64,000 bases of DNA, taken from the NCBI RefSeq assembly GCF_001402875.1, contig NZ_CP012946.1:1404001-1468000 (forward strand), read 5' to 3'. Positions within the stretch are counted from its first letter, which is position 1, and each line of letters starts with the position of its first letter. Of this stretch, positions 17,018-27,357 are shown piece after piece. The DNA comes from Blastochloris viridis. Its GTDB lineage: Bacteria; Pseudomonadota; Alphaproteobacteria; Rhizobiales; Xanthobacteraceae. The notes under the pieces are model-generated. The model saw nothing but the letters and a program-made list of their open reading frames with translations. It ran no database searches and was not told where the DNA came from. The translations under genes and the position numbers were made by a program.

Positions 17018-17562
17018 AGCCACCGCTCGGGGACGTTGATCGTGTCGCCCGGCCGCACTGGATAGTTCATCGGCACAGTGGCGCGGACCACTTCTCCGTT
17101 CACCACGCGCGAAATCTGGGCGCAGCATTTGGTCGCGCGTGGCGAGAACCCGCCGGCGATGGCGACCGCGGTCTCCACCGTCATGCTGGATACGTAGGCG
17201 TACTGGCCCGCGGCGGTGACCTCGCCGAGCACGAAGAACGGACGGTAGGTCTCGATCTCGACCGCGACGTGCGGCTCGCGCACGTAACCCTGGCGCAGCC
17301 GGGCTGCAACTGCCCGCGCCAGTTCCTCAGTGGTGCGGCCGCGCGCTTCCACGGTGCCGATCAACGGCATCGCGATCTTTCCGGCCGCATCGACGGCGTA
17401 GGTGTTGGACAATCCTTCCTGGCCGAACACAGTGACGCGCAGCCGATCGCCAGCGTCCAGCGTGTAGGGCGCCTCGAACGCCGTGTCGACCTGGATCCGC
17501 GGTGTGGCGCAGCTTACGAGCATCTGCACGACGGCCAGCAGGATGATGAGGGGCATTCGCAT
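17014..17562 (-). CDS. Polysaccharide export lipoprotein (Wza/OPX family, short)
   Basis: This 182-residue outer-membrane polysaccharide export protein is of the OPX/Wza family. The signal peptide ends in a lipobox-like L-V-S-C with Cys18. The Poly_export domain follows (Y-T-L-D-A-G-D-R-L-R-V-T-V-F-G-Q) and then an SLBB domain (F-F-V-L-G-E-V-x-x-A-G-Q-Y-x-Y). The C-terminus has R-P-G-D-T-I-N-V-P-E-R. It is about half the size of E. coli Wza, so it belongs to the short class without the C-terminal alpha-helical barrel and would need a partner for the outer-membrane pore. It is divergent from the Wzz-like gene. Confidence 0.88.
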   Translation of the reverse strand: MRMPLIILLAVVQMLVSCATPRIQVDTAFEAPYTLDAGDRLRVTVFGQEGLSNTYAVDAAGKIAMPLIGTVEARGRTTEELARAVAARLRQGYVREPHVAVEIETYRPFFVLGEVTAAGQYAYVSSMTVETAVAIAGGFSPRATKCCAQISRVVNGEVVRATVPMNYPVRPGDTINVPERWL

Positions 17563-17707
17563 CGCGAAATCTCGCTCGTATCAAGCCACCTGTATCGAGC
17601 AAACGTGGTTAACGAAGCGTTGCACAACTTCATGACGAAGCTGATTAACCCGCCAGCAACCCTAATAGCCTTTAATCATGCCGTCGGTCAGTTGCGTGGA
17701 GTGGGCG

Positions 17708-19876
17708 ATGAGCGGTGTCGACGATACGGACGAGCGCGATCCAGAGTCGGCTCGGGTTCGTGCCGCCGGTGTGGCGCCTTCGATCGGCCGCCAAGTCGCG
17801 GTGGAGGCCGGCCGCTTGCCACTCGCCTTTAATGAGCCCGCCGAGGTCGATCTCGGCGCGCTCGGCCGCTCGCTGTGGGAAAAGCGGAAGTGGATTTTGG
17901 CGCCCACGCTGGTTGCGGCGGCGGTGACCTTCGTCGCCGTCAACCTGATGACGCCGGTCTACACCTCGGAATCGCGCATCCTGGTCGAAAACCGCGAGTC
18001 CGCCGCCTTCCGCCTGGAGATCGAGCGCACCAGCGTGGCCGACCGCACGCTGGTCGATCCGGAGGCGGTGACCAGCCAGGTCCAGCTTCTGCTATCGCGC
18101 GACCTTGGCCGGCAGGTGGTGAAAGAGCTCAAGCTTGACGAGAGGCCCGAGTTCAATTCCGGCGGGTCGCTGCTGTCGTTGTTGCTTCGTCTGGTCGGTC
18201 TTGGCGACGATTCGCGCGCAGCAGAAGAGCGCGTGCTGAAGGCCTATTTCGATCGGCTCAGGGTCTATCCCATCGACAAGTCGCGGGTGATCGCGGTCGA
18301 GTTCGAATCGCGCGATCGCGATCTGGCCGCGAAAGTCGCCAACGCGGTCGCCGAGACCTATCTCGGGCTGCAGCAGCTCGCCAAGCAGGACACCACCCGC
18401 CAGGCGTCGAACTGGCTGCAGGGCGAAATCGAAAAGTTGCGCAAGAAGGTGGCCGAGGCGGAGGGCCGCGTCGAGGCGTTCCGCACTCAGGCCAACCTGT
18501 TCGTCGGCGTCAACAACACCCAATTGTCCAACCAGCAGCTTTCGGAGCTGAACACCCAGCTTGGCACGTCGCGCGCCCAGAAGTCCGATGCGGAAGCGAA
18601 GGCGCGGTCGATCCGCGGGATGCTCGCCTCCGGCCGACCGATCGAGGTTTCGGAAATCCTCAATTCCGAGCTGATCCGGCGCCTGGTCGAGCAACGCGTC
18701 ACGCTCACGGCCGTGCTGGCGGAGCAGTCATCGACGCTGCTCGGCCAGCATCCGCGCATCAAGGAACTGCGCGCCCAGATTTCCGCGCTCGAGGGCCAGA
18801 TCCGCCGTGAGGCGGACCGGATGGTGCGGGCGTTCGAGAGCGACGCCCGCATCGCCGAAGCGCGCGAGCAGCAGCTGGCGAAAGACCTCGAGCAGATGAA
18901 GCGTCAGGCCGCCGGCTCCAACGAGCAGGACGTGCACCTTCGCGCGCTCGAACGAGAGGCGAAGGCGCAACGCGACCTGCTCGAATCCTACCTGGCGCGC
19001 TATCGTGACTCGGCGGCGCGCGACACGCTGTCGGCGCTGCCGGCGGACGCGCGCATCATCTCGCGGGCGACGCCCTCCAACGTGCCGAGCTTCCCCAAGA
19101 AGCTGCCGATTATAGCCCTGGTCACGCTTACGGTGCTGGTGTTGTCGGCCGGCCTTCTCGTCAGCGCGGAGCTGTTTTCCGGACGCACGCCGCCGTCGTC
19201 GCCGCCGAATCGAAGCGGCAGGACGGCGCCCGATGCCGAAGCGACCCGGACCGAGCTGGGCGAGGCGTCCGCCCCGGCTCCAGGCGCTCCCACACTGTCC
19301 GACCTCGTCCGGGAGCGAGGGGCGGGCATGGTCGCGGTCGCGCCGGCCAACGGCAGTGTCGATGCGAGCCCGATCGTCGTCCGGCTTGCCCGCGGCCTCG
19401 CCGTGAGCGGCCGCGCCGTGCTGATCGAACTCGATCCGCGTCAGACCGGCGCGAGCCTGGTCGGCGATCCGGCCGCGCCTGGCGTGGTGGATCTGGTGCG
19501 CGGCACCGCGTCGTTCGGGCAGGTAATCCAGCGCGACCGCACGTCGCGCCTCCACATCGTTCCGACCGGGGCGCCGTCGCCGGAGATCGAGGACCTGCTG
19601 GCCGCCGACCGGCTGGTGGTGGCGCTGTCGGCGCTGGCCCAGACCTACGACCACGTCATCCTGGCGGCGCCGCCGGCGACGGCGTTGGCCAAGGCGGCGT
19701 TTGCGCCGCAATTGCCGCTGGTGGTCGTGGTCGGTCCGAAAAAATGGGAACCGGCGGAGGCCGAGCAGATCTACGATCAGCTGACGGAAGCCGGCATCGC
19801 CGATCTGATCGCGGTGGTGGAGGACGATGCTCCCGACGAGGCTGCGGAGTCGGACGATCCGGTTATGGCAGCCTAA
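17708..19876 (+). CDS. Wzz/GNVR chain-length protein with degenerate BY-kinase domain
   Basis: This 722-residue inner-membrane protein is of the polysaccharide co-polymerase type. It has a cytoplasmic N-terminus, a first membrane helix at about 61-82, a long periplasmic Wzz/GNVR region with coiled coil, and a second helix at about 466-490. It ends in a cytoplasmic domain laid out like a bacterial tyrosine kinase. In that domain the normal Walker A (G-x-G-K-S/T) is replaced by A-P-A-N-G-S-V-D-A-S-P around residues 541-551. The Walker A-prime is changed to V-L-I-E-L-D-P, and there is no C-terminal tyrosine cluster. It probably regulates chain length or export without kinase activity. Its TAA stop is the first triplet of a repeat element. 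Confidence 0.85.
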   Translation: MSGVDDTDERDPESARVRAAGVAPSIGRQVAVEAGRLPLAFNEPAEVDLGALGRSLWEKRKWILAPTLVAAAVTFVAVNLMTPVYTSESRILVENRESAAFRLEIERTSVADRTLVDPEAVTSQVQLLLSRDLGRQVVKELKLDERPEFNSGGSLLSLLLRLVGLGDDSRAAEERVLKAYFDRLRVYPIDKSRVIAVEFESRDRDLAAKVANAVAETYLGLQQLAKQDTTRQASNWLQGEIEKLRKKVAEAEGRVEAFRTQANLFVGVNNTQLSNQQLSELNTQLGTSRAQKSDAEAKARSIRGMLASGRPIEVSEILNSELIRRLVEQRVTLTAVLAEQSSTLLGQHPRIKELRAQISALEGQIRREADRMVRAFESDARIAEAREQQLAKDLEQMKRQAAGSNEQDVHLRALEREAKAQRDLLESYLARYRDSAARDTLSALPADARIISRATPSNVPSFPKKLPIIALVTLTVLVLSAGLLVSAELFSGRTPPSSPPNRSGRTAPDAEATRTELGEASAPAPGAPTLSDLVRERGAGMVAVAPANGSVDASPIVVRLARGLAVSGRAVLIELDPRQTGASLVGDPAAPGVVDLVRGTASFGQVIQRDRTSRLHIVPTGAPSPEIEDLLAADRLVVALSALAQTYDHVILAAPPATALAKAAFAPQLPLVVVVGPKKWEPAEAEQIYDQLTEAGIADLIAVVEDDAPDEAAESDDPVMAA

Positions 19877-19975
19877 AGCACCTGCCGGTCCGGCTGAATC
19901 GAGCGGATGTTCTGAAATTTTGTATTATCGACGTTTCCTTCGCAAAACGGGCTCCGGCTTTTGCGGAAACTACGT
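19874..19975. repeat. Family B dispersed repeat, supplies the stop of the Wzz-like gene
   Basis: The stretch starts TAAAGC and contains a TTCGCAAAA-CGGGCTCCGG-CTTTTGCGGAA inverted repeat. It matches the better preserved copy at 56617-56726 along most of its length. The TAA of the upstream gene is its first triplet. Confidence 0.6.
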
Positions 19976-19992
19976 TCGCTTCGCCGGCCTGA

Positions 19993-21246
19993 TTACCGTG
20001 TCTCTTCGGCCGAGCAGCCGGCGCCGAACAGCCGGCGGCGGACCGATTGGACCGTTGCCCACAGACGCGGCGACTGCTTGATGCGGCGCTTGAGCGCGTT
20101 CTGGCCGGCTCGTCCAGCCGCCAGCACCCCACCGCTCAGCGTCAGCGGCAGGAAGGAATCGAACAGCGCTTCGGCTTCGTCGCAGAACCAACCTTTGTAG
20201 CCGGCCTCGCCGACACCGAGGTCGAACCAATCGTAACCCGCCGCGCAGCACTCGGAGACGAGGTGGATCAGCAGCACGACGCCGGGGCTCCAGCGCGCGT
20301 TCTCCGAGCCGGTGATCGACAGCAGCAAGGCGGATACGCGCCGGTCATCGCGCAGCACGCCGCAGAACGCGATCACCTCGGTGTCGCATTCCAGCACGTG
20401 GCACTCCAGCAACGGCCGGCCGTCGGAAAGGCCGTGCTGCACCGCCGCGCGCAGGAAGGCCTCGACGCCGGGCTCGGCAAACACGTTGGCGATGCCGGCC
20501 CTGCGCAGCCGCGCGGCCTTTTGGGCGAAATAGGCATCGATCGCCCGCGCGGCCTCTTCAGGGGTTTCTGTGCGGTGGTAGCGATAGCCGGGGTTCCGCG
20601 CGAGCTTGCGTTCCTTGCGACGGAAATTGTGGCGGGTATCCGGCGACATCAGTCGCGCCAGATAGGCGGCCGGGTCGCTCTCCAACTGGGCGCGCCAGCC
20701 ATAGCTCGGCGCCGGCTGGTGTGGCAGCAGGCGCAATGGGTTGGTGACGCCGTCCCAGGCCGACGGCTGGCGCTCGATTGCGAGCACGTCAACTCGCACC
20801 CCCAGCTTGGCGATGCGGGCGAGAAGATCGGCCACCGCGGCAGCGTCCAGGCTTTCGGCGAGGCTTTTCCGCCACAAGCCGAAATTGTAGTTGACGTGCG
20901 TTCCGCCAAGAGGCTCGGCAACCCAAAACGGACCAACCCGGCGCCGGCCGAGGGGCCACAGCATGGAAGGTCGTCCGGTGCCGTCGAATCCGATCACGAT
21001 CATCGGCTCGACGCCAGCCAATGTGCCGACGTGGCGCAGCCACAGCGCCAGAATGTCGAAGCGTTGGCAGGCCGGAAACACGACCTCACGCTCCAATGCC
21101 CGCCACATCGGCTCTGCCGCGGCGAGGTTGGTAAATATCCTCAATTCCGCCAGCGCCGAGCTGCCCGTGGCCACAGCAGCCGACCGGCACGGCAACGTGG
21201 CCTCGGTTGAACCCAACGTCACGCAGTTGTCCTCACGCAAATCCAT
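19993..21246 (-). CDS. BioF2/FemAB-like acyltransferase (GNAT superfamily, CelD-like)
   Basis: This 417-residue protein of the BioF2-like/CelD acetyltransferase group is related to FemAB and GNAT enzymes and is often found in polysaccharide loci. Characteristic segments are the N-F-R-R-K-E-R-K-L region around residue 200 and the C-terminal D-W-F-D-L-G-V-G-E-A-G-Y-K-x-W. A role in acylating or otherwise modifying the exopolysaccharide or its lipid carrier is likely, but no substrate can be assigned. It faces the Wzz-like gene tail to tail. The first ATG at 21246 is used, although it leads with about 30 residues that look variable, so a later start is possible. Confidence 0.75.
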   Translation of the reverse strand: MDLREDNCVTLGSTEATLPCRSAAVATGSSALAELRIFTNLAAAEPMWRALEREVVFPACQRFDILALWLRHVGTLAGVEPMIVIGFDGTGRPSMLWPLGRRRVGPFWVAEPLGGTHVNYNFGLWRKSLAESLDAAAVADLLARIAKLGVRVDVLAIERQPSAWDGVTNPLRLLPHQPAPSYGWRAQLESDPAAYLARLMSPDTRHNFRRKERKLARNPGYRYHRTETPEEAARAIDAYFAQKAARLRRAGIANVFAEPGVEAFLRAAVQHGLSDGRPLLECHVLECDTEVIAFCGVLRDDRRVSALLLSITGSENARWSPGVVLLIHLVSECCAAGYDWFDLGVGEAGYKGWFCDEAEALFDSFLPLTLSGGVLAAGRAGQNALKRRIKQSPRLWATVQSVRRRLFGAGCSAEETR

Positions 21247-21888
21247 CGACGCCCTTCGGCTTGGTCGGGACAGTCGGGCCGATGGGCGTTCCCGATTTGT
21301 CGTGATCGTAAGTCGTCAGCCACCACTGCCGCATCCGCAATTGCCGAAAGGCTGGGATGCGGATGGTCGGAATGTGACGCCGATCGCTCCCTGCAGTCCG
21401 CCGTCGGCCGAAATTGGCTGTGGTTTCTCAACTAAAGATAGGCATTAATCGCCTTCTGCGAGGTAATAGCGAGGGAGAACGATCCGCGATCACTTCTTGG
21501 TGGCGGGTGCGAATTATCGTCCGGACCGGACTGGAGAATGAACTCTTCGCGGTTGAAACGTGAAGCTTTCAGGGCTGCGCGCTCCAGAAACACAAATTTC
21601 GCGCGAACGCAGGATCGCAGCGTGGGAACCGGTTTGGCGGAAAATGCTCCAGACCTCTGAATTGCTGGCCGTTCTTTGACAACGGCGCGTCCCGGCCAAG
21701 CCGAAGAACGCAGGTGGCCAAAACTAAAATCCCGGCGGTTGCGGCCGCCGGGATTGAATCTCATGCGTATTTCACCCGCAGGTGCGGCGTGGAATGCCCG
21801 GTCGTCCGGTCTGCGTCCGAAGTCGGCGGTTGCGCCGACCTCGGACGTCGATTTGGCGAGCGGCGTTCCGGATTTCTGGCCCTTCGGC
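21247..21888. other. 642-base non-coding gap before groEL 3' end
   Basis: No convincing gene was found. Open frames here have unbiased codon use and no family resemblance. The gap holds a degenerate family B repeat near 21631-21665 (GTGGGAACCGGTTTGGCGG, then AAAATGCTC) and the groESL terminator at 21719-21755. It also contains the upstream region of the BioF2-like gene, which reads leftwards from 21246. Confidence 0.6.
21719..21755 (-). terminator. Intrinsic terminator of groESL
   Basis: Read on the minus strand, an 11-base perfect stem (AATCCCGGCGG, CCGCCGGGATT) with a 6-base loop is followed by TTAGTTTTGG. It lies about 130 bases beyond the groEL stop codon, and the T-rich tail is in the right direction. 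Confidence 0.8.
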
Positions 21889-23535
<1,647 letters not shown>

Positions 23536-23649
23536 TTAGTCCTTGAAAACGGAGGCCCGACCGATGCGGGCAAAGGGAAACTGTGTCTCTCGCCGACGCT
23601 GTTGCGCGGCGTCACGGCTCAGGCAGCCTCGAACTCAGGCTGCCTTACC

Positions 23650-23964
23650 TCAGGCAGCCTTCTTGGCGCTGTCGGTGCCTTCGATCACGCCCATGATGTC
23701 GGATTCCTTCATGATCAGAACCTCGACGCCGTCGATCTTGACTTCGGTGCCGGACCACTTGCCGAACAGCACGCGGTCTCCAGCCTTGAGGTCGAGCGGG
23801 ACCAGCTTGCCCGCTTCGTCGCGCGCGCCCGGGCCCACGGCCAGGATCTCGCCCTGCTGGGGCTTTTCCTTCGCCGTATCGGGAATGATGATCCCCCCGG
23901 CGGTCTTCTGCTCAGCGTCGATGCGTTTGACCACGACGCGGTCATGGAGCGGCCGGAACTTCAT
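23650..23964 (-). CDS. groES: GroES co-chaperonin (10 kDa)
   Basis: GroES, 104 residues, is the heptameric lid of the GroEL chamber. The protein starts [14 protein letters not shown], with the mobile loop [14 protein letters not shown], and is standard in length. The ATG at 23964 has a strong GGAGG five bases upstream. Longer in-frame starts up to 24084 are rejected because they precede this ribosome site. It is the first gene of groESL. Confidence 0.99.
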   Translation of the reverse strand: MKFRPLHDRVVVKRIDAEQKTAGGIIIPDTAKEKPQQGEILAVGPGARDEAGKLVPLDLKAGDRVLFGKWSGTEVKIDGVEVLIMKESDIMGVIEGTDSAKKAA

Positions 23965-24536
23965 GTCATTCCTCCAAAGCATTCTTGCGTTCAAAAAAGC
24001 TGCAGCGATAGGGCGCTTCAAGCCATCCCCCTTCGCCCGGCTGCGACATAGGCAGCCGCGCAACACCCCGCAAGGGCGTGCCACAAAAATTTAGCACTCT
24101 CGATAGGGGAGTGCCAATATGGAATACCGCGTGATTATGTTGGGATTATGCGCTTCAAACCGAAAGAATAGGTATTTGGAAATTTAGGTGGCCTGAGAAT
24201 TTAAAAAAGTTCGAAAAAGAAATTGACATCTCACAACGCAAAGAGAGTGAAGAATTCGCGGGAACAAATCCGACAAGACGTCCTATCGCCGCGAGGTGCC
24301 GGACACAGCGGGAGTTCTCTTTGAGAGGCGATCCTCCCTGGTGGTTCGCCTGCGCCAGGCTGTGCCGCCGATCGCGATCTTCGGTCGCCACGGTATCGTG
24401 TAAGCTGGCGCGGGCGCATCCATTGGTGCTCCCGGTCCGCCATCAACCGGGCGGGCACGATGTTGGCCGCGTTGCTGGGGACCGCCGCCGGCCGGCTTGG
24501 CGAACAACACAACGATCGTCCCCGGGGAGTGAGAAC
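23965..24536. other. 572-base divergent regulatory region groES / hydroxybutyrate dehydrogenase
   Basis: The region holds the groES leader with CIRCE at 24091-24117, an AT-rich stretch at about 24140-24230 that is unusual for this GC-rich window, and the leader of the dehydrogenase gene. A TTGACA hexamer occurs at 24223-24228 on the plus strand, but no good -10 hexamer follows at the right distance. No gene is seen. Confidence 0.6.
24091..24117 (-). promoter_or_regulatory. CIRCE element (HrcA operator) of groESL
   Basis: The inverted repeat TTAGCACTC-N9-GAGTGCCAA matches the CIRCE consensus (TTAGCACTC-N9-GAGTGCTAA) with one change. It lies 127 bases upstream of the groES start. In established systems HrcA binds this site and represses groESL until heat shock. 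HrcA itself is not in the window. Confidence 0.95.
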
Positions 24537-25319
24537 ATGCTGAAGGGAAAGGTGGCGGTGGTGACCGGCTCCACCAGCGGTATCGGGCTGGGCATCGCCC
24601 GGGCGCTGGCGGCGGAGGGCGCCGACATCATGATGAACGGGTTCGGCGACGCCGGCGAGATCGAGACGCTGCGCGCCGGCATGGCTGCCGAGTTCGGGGT
24701 GCGGGTGGCCTTCAACGGCGCCGATCTCGCCAAGCCGGCCGAGACGCGCGGCCTGATCGAGGCCGCCATCGCCGAGCTCGGCAAGGTCGATATCCTGGTC
24801 AACAATGCCGGCATCCAATTCGTCTCGCCGGTCGAGGACTTTCCCGATGAGCAGTGGGAGCGGGTGATCGCGATCAATCTGTCGGCGGCATTCTACGGCA
24901 CCAAATATGCGTTGCCGGGGATGAAGAGCCGCAATTGGGGCCGCATCATCAACGTCGCCTCGGCACACGGCTTGGCGGCCTCGCCCAACAAGTCGGCTTA
25001 TGTCGCGGCCAAGCATGGCGTGGTCGGCCTGACCAAGGTGGTGGCGCTGGAGACCGCGGAAACCGGGGTTACCGCCAACGCCATCTGTCCCGGCTGGGTG
25101 CTGACGCCGCTGGTGCAGAAGCAGATCGACGCGCTTGCCGCGCGCAAGGGCCTCAGCGATGCCGAGGCGAGCCGCGATCTGCTGAGCGAAAAGCAGCCGT
25201 CGAAGACGTTCGTCACGCCCGAGCAGATTGCTGCCCTGGCGGTGTTCATCTGCTCGGACGCGGCCGCCAATCTGCGCGGCGCTGCCATCAACATGGATGG
25301 CGGCTGGCTGGCGCAGTGA
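24537..25319 (+). CDS. bdhA: 3-hydroxybutyrate dehydrogenase (SDR family)
   Basis: This 260-residue short-chain dehydrogenase interconverts (R)-3-hydroxybutyrate and acetoacetate in polyhydroxybutyrate and ketone-body metabolism. The NAD site T-G-S-T-S-G-I-G is at 10-17, N-N-A-G at 89-92, and the catalytic tetrad is Asn114, Ser142, Tyr155 and Lys159. Several segments (N-A-G-I-Q-F-V-S-P-V-E-D-F-P, C-P-G-W-V-L-T-P-L-V, S-E-K-Q-P-S) are typical of bacterial hydroxybutyrate dehydrogenases rather than other SDRs. The ATG at 24537 follows GGGGAGTGAGAAC. It stands alone, with a GC-rich hairpin after it. Confidence 0.93.
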   Translation: MLKGKVAVVTGSTSGIGLGIARALAAEGADIMMNGFGDAGEIETLRAGMAAEFGVRVAFNGADLAKPAETRGLIEAAIAELGKVDILVNNAGIQFVSPVEDFPDEQWERVIAINLSAAFYGTKYALPGMKSRNWGRIINVASAHGLAASPNKSAYVAAKHGVVGLTKVVALETAETGVTANAICPGWVLTPLVQKQIDALAARKGLSDAEASRDLLSEKQPSKTFVTPEQIAALAVFICSDAAANLRGAAINMDGGWLAQ

Positions 25320-25731
25320 GAGGTGCCGTGCGCCGGGCGGCGCGAGCCGCTCCGCCCGGTGCAGCGCGTACGCGTCAGCCCGATCCAACGCGGACTGACG
25401 CGGATATGATTACGCCCAAGCTCGCCAAATCGTGCCGCCTTGCTATAAAATTGAGCAGTTGCCGCCGTAATGCCGGACAATGTTGCCGCCGATCCGGGCG
25501 TGGCGGTACAAAACAGCGAACACTCGGTTGGCGGCCGTGCAAGCGGCCCTCCGTTCGGCCTGGGGCGGTAGCTGTATCCCGCCGTGACACCCGCCGGTTC
25601 CCGGATCGGCATTAACCAATCGGTACCTTCGCGAACTGGACCATCGCTTGCATGGGGGGTGTGGTGCGATGGCGCGGACATCGGTTGCGGTCAACCGAAC
25701 GTGGACCGCCGGGTGCTGGGTGGAGGTCGAG
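25320..25731. other. 412-base gap after hydroxybutyrate dehydrogenase
   Basis: No supported gene was found. A GC-rich hairpin (arms 25331-25340 and 25352-25361, one G-T pair) sits just after the dehydrogenase and may end its transcript, although there is no T run. The rest shows no recognisable feature. Confidence 0.45.
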
Positions 25732-25932
25732 ATGTGGGTTCGTTGCGTTGCTGCCATGGTTTTCGCGAGCGCAGGCCTGTTCACGCTGCTGGCTCTGACC
25801 GGGGATGGCCCGGTTTTCGCCGTCAAGGAACGGCAGATGGTGGTGCTCGGCGCCATTGGCGAGTTGCCGGTTGGCGTTACGATGGCGAATACGCTGGCGG
25901 TCGTCGGCTCGACCTCGACAGTGGCCCGCTAA
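25732..25932 (+). CDS. Hypothetical 66-residue protein with N-terminal membrane or signal segment
   Basis: I do not recognise this small ORF. It has a good ribosome site (GGAGG five bases before the ATG) and an N-terminal segment of hydrophobic residues (about 5-26) that could be a signal peptide or membrane anchor. A short hydrophilic-to-hydrophobic remainder is rich in Val, Gly and Thr. In-frame starts at 25648 and 25669 would lengthen it. Only the ribosome site and the hydrophobic pattern support it. Confidence 0.4.
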   Translation: MWVRCVAAMVFASAGLFTLLALTGDGPVFAVKERQMVVLGAIGELPVGVTMANTLAVVGSTSTVAR

Positions 25933-26082
25933 CTGTTGGCACTCATCTTTAGATGCTGCCAGATAATACGGAAGTTCATCTAAAATTTCTATAGCCACCC
26001 GTTGCGCGCCAGTCGTCTTGAGCTATCATTTGGCCTGAGCGATCCAAATTCTCTCGCGAGCGTGTGAAGGGAGGGTAAGGGA

Positions 26083-26352
26083 ATGGTGAGTGATGATTTC
26101 AGGCGTCAGGTCGCGGGCTATGGGCTGACGACGGCCAATATCTGCTATCGTCGGTCGGATTTTCCCGCCATTCTCCAGACGTTTATCTGGCAGGACTATG
26201 ATCTTTATCCAAAGTTCCCGTCGCTGACCAAGTTTTTGAATTTCTGGGAAAGCGAACTGGAAGGGCCGTTGCACTCGGTGACCGTCGCCCATTCGCGGCT
26301 GATCGGGCCAGCCGAATTCAAAATCGTCGACGGCATGTTCCGGCTGCATTGA
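26083..26352 (+). CDS. usg: Usg family protein
   Basis: This 89-residue protein matches the Usg family of alphaproteobacteria, named for a gene upstream of trpF in some species and still without a known function. The family features seen are Y-G-L-T-T-A-N-I-x-Y-R-x-x-D-F-P near the start, Q-x-F-x-W-Q-x-Y-D, and the F-P-x-L-x-K-F-L-x-F-W segment. The start ATG follows GGGAGGGTAAGGGA. Here it is not next to a trp gene. A strong hairpin lies about 60 bases downstream. Confidence 0.85.
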   Translation: MVSDDFRRQVAGYGLTTANICYRRSDFPAILQTFIWQDYDLYPKFPSLTKFLNFWESELEGPLHSVTVAHSRLIGPAEFKIVDGMFRLH

Positions 26353-26415
26353 GCCGAGCCGTCCGGCTCCGGGCGCCGCCGTCGCGGCGGCGATGGCGGG
26401 AACGAATCCGCTGGC

Positions 26416-26458
26416 ACCAATGGTCCGGTGCCGGCTTCCGGCATCCTGGACCATTGGT
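26416..26458. repeat. 43-base long hairpin downstream of usg
   Basis: Perfect 11-base outer arms (ACCAATGGTCC, GGACCATTGGT) enclose an inner 6-base stem (TGCCGG, CCGGCA) with a 3-base loop and a small bulge. It could terminate usg transcription or stabilise its 3' end. No T run follows. Confidence 0.6.
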
Positions 26459-26615
26459 TCGGGTGGGGACGGCGGCTCACCATCGCCAATCGCCCGACCT
26501 GTCGGCAAGGAGGCACCCGGTTTGTAGCGGGAGAGGTAACCAGGTAAGCCGACCTCAGTCATCGTGCCGATCGGCGGCGGCGAAGCCTTGATTTCGCCGG
26601 TTCCGTACGACACCT

Positions 26616-27245
26616 ATGGCAGACAAGGGGAACTCAGTTATGTCCGCCGCCGGTCGCCGCACGTCCGAACTTTTGTCTGAGCTGGCGGTGGGTGATCCCG
26701 ACGAAACCATCACCTTCGGCGAAGTTTTCCATCGCCTTGAGCACAAGGCGTTCGGCGCGCTGTTCCTGGTGCTGGCGATTCCCAACTGCTTCCCGATGGT
26801 GCCCGGCGTATCGGTGATCACGGGTGTTGCGGTGCTGCTGCTGGCACTGCAGCTGGCGTCCGGGCTCGAGGAGCCGTGGCTGCCGTCGGCGATCCGGCAC
26901 AAGGGGTTCGCTCGCGGTGCGTTCGCCCGCGTTCTCGGCAAGACGCTGCCGTGGATCGTCCGCGTCGAGCAGCTCGCCTCGCCTCGGCTGCAAATTCTCA
27001 CCTCCGGCACTGGCCGGCGCGTGTTCGGCGCCATGATCGCGGTGCTGGCGGTGGCGATGATGCTGCCGGTGCCGTTCATCGGCAATATCCCGCCGGGCAT
27101 CGCCATTGCGGTGCTCTCGCTCGGCCTGCTGGAGCACGACGGCCGGGTGGTTGCGGTGGGCTATGCGGTGGGGACGGTGGCGATTATCGTGGTGGCCGGC
27201 ATGTTGGCGGGCCTGATGATCGGCTTCGAGGCCATCGTGTTCTGA
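26616..27245 (+). CDS. exoD: ExoD family membrane protein
   Basis: This 209-residue membrane protein of the ExoD family was named from Sinorhizobium meliloti, where loss affects exopolysaccharide and alkali tolerance. Its biochemical role is unknown. Typical segments are the N-terminal T-F-G-E-V-F-H-R-L-x-x-x-A-F-G-x-L-F-L-V-L-A-I-P-N and two pairs of hydrophobic helices, with P-F-I-G-N-I-P-P-G-I-A near residue 152. The ATG at 26616 is the first in the frame, and a later ATG at 26640 is possible. It may connect functionally with the exopolysaccharide locus at 12.8-21.2 kb, but it is not linked to it in an operon. Confidence 0.85.
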   Translation: MADKGNSVMSAAGRRTSELLSELAVGDPDETITFGEVFHRLEHKAFGALFLVLAIPNCFPMVPGVSVITGVAVLLLALQLASGLEEPWLPSAIRHKGFARGAFARVLGKTLPWIVRVEQLASPRLQILTSGTGRRVFGAMIAVLAVAMMLPVPFIGNIPPGIAIAVLSLGLLEHDGRVVAVGYAVGTVAIIVVAGMLAGLMIGFEAIVF

Positions 27246-27357
27246 GCCGGCGACCGAGCCGCCAGCGTCTCATCCGCGCGGGGGCGGCATTCTTTGCGGT
27301 TTTTCGACCGACGGGTTGGAGAGCCGTGTTTCGCCTGACGCCCGCCGGGACTGACGT

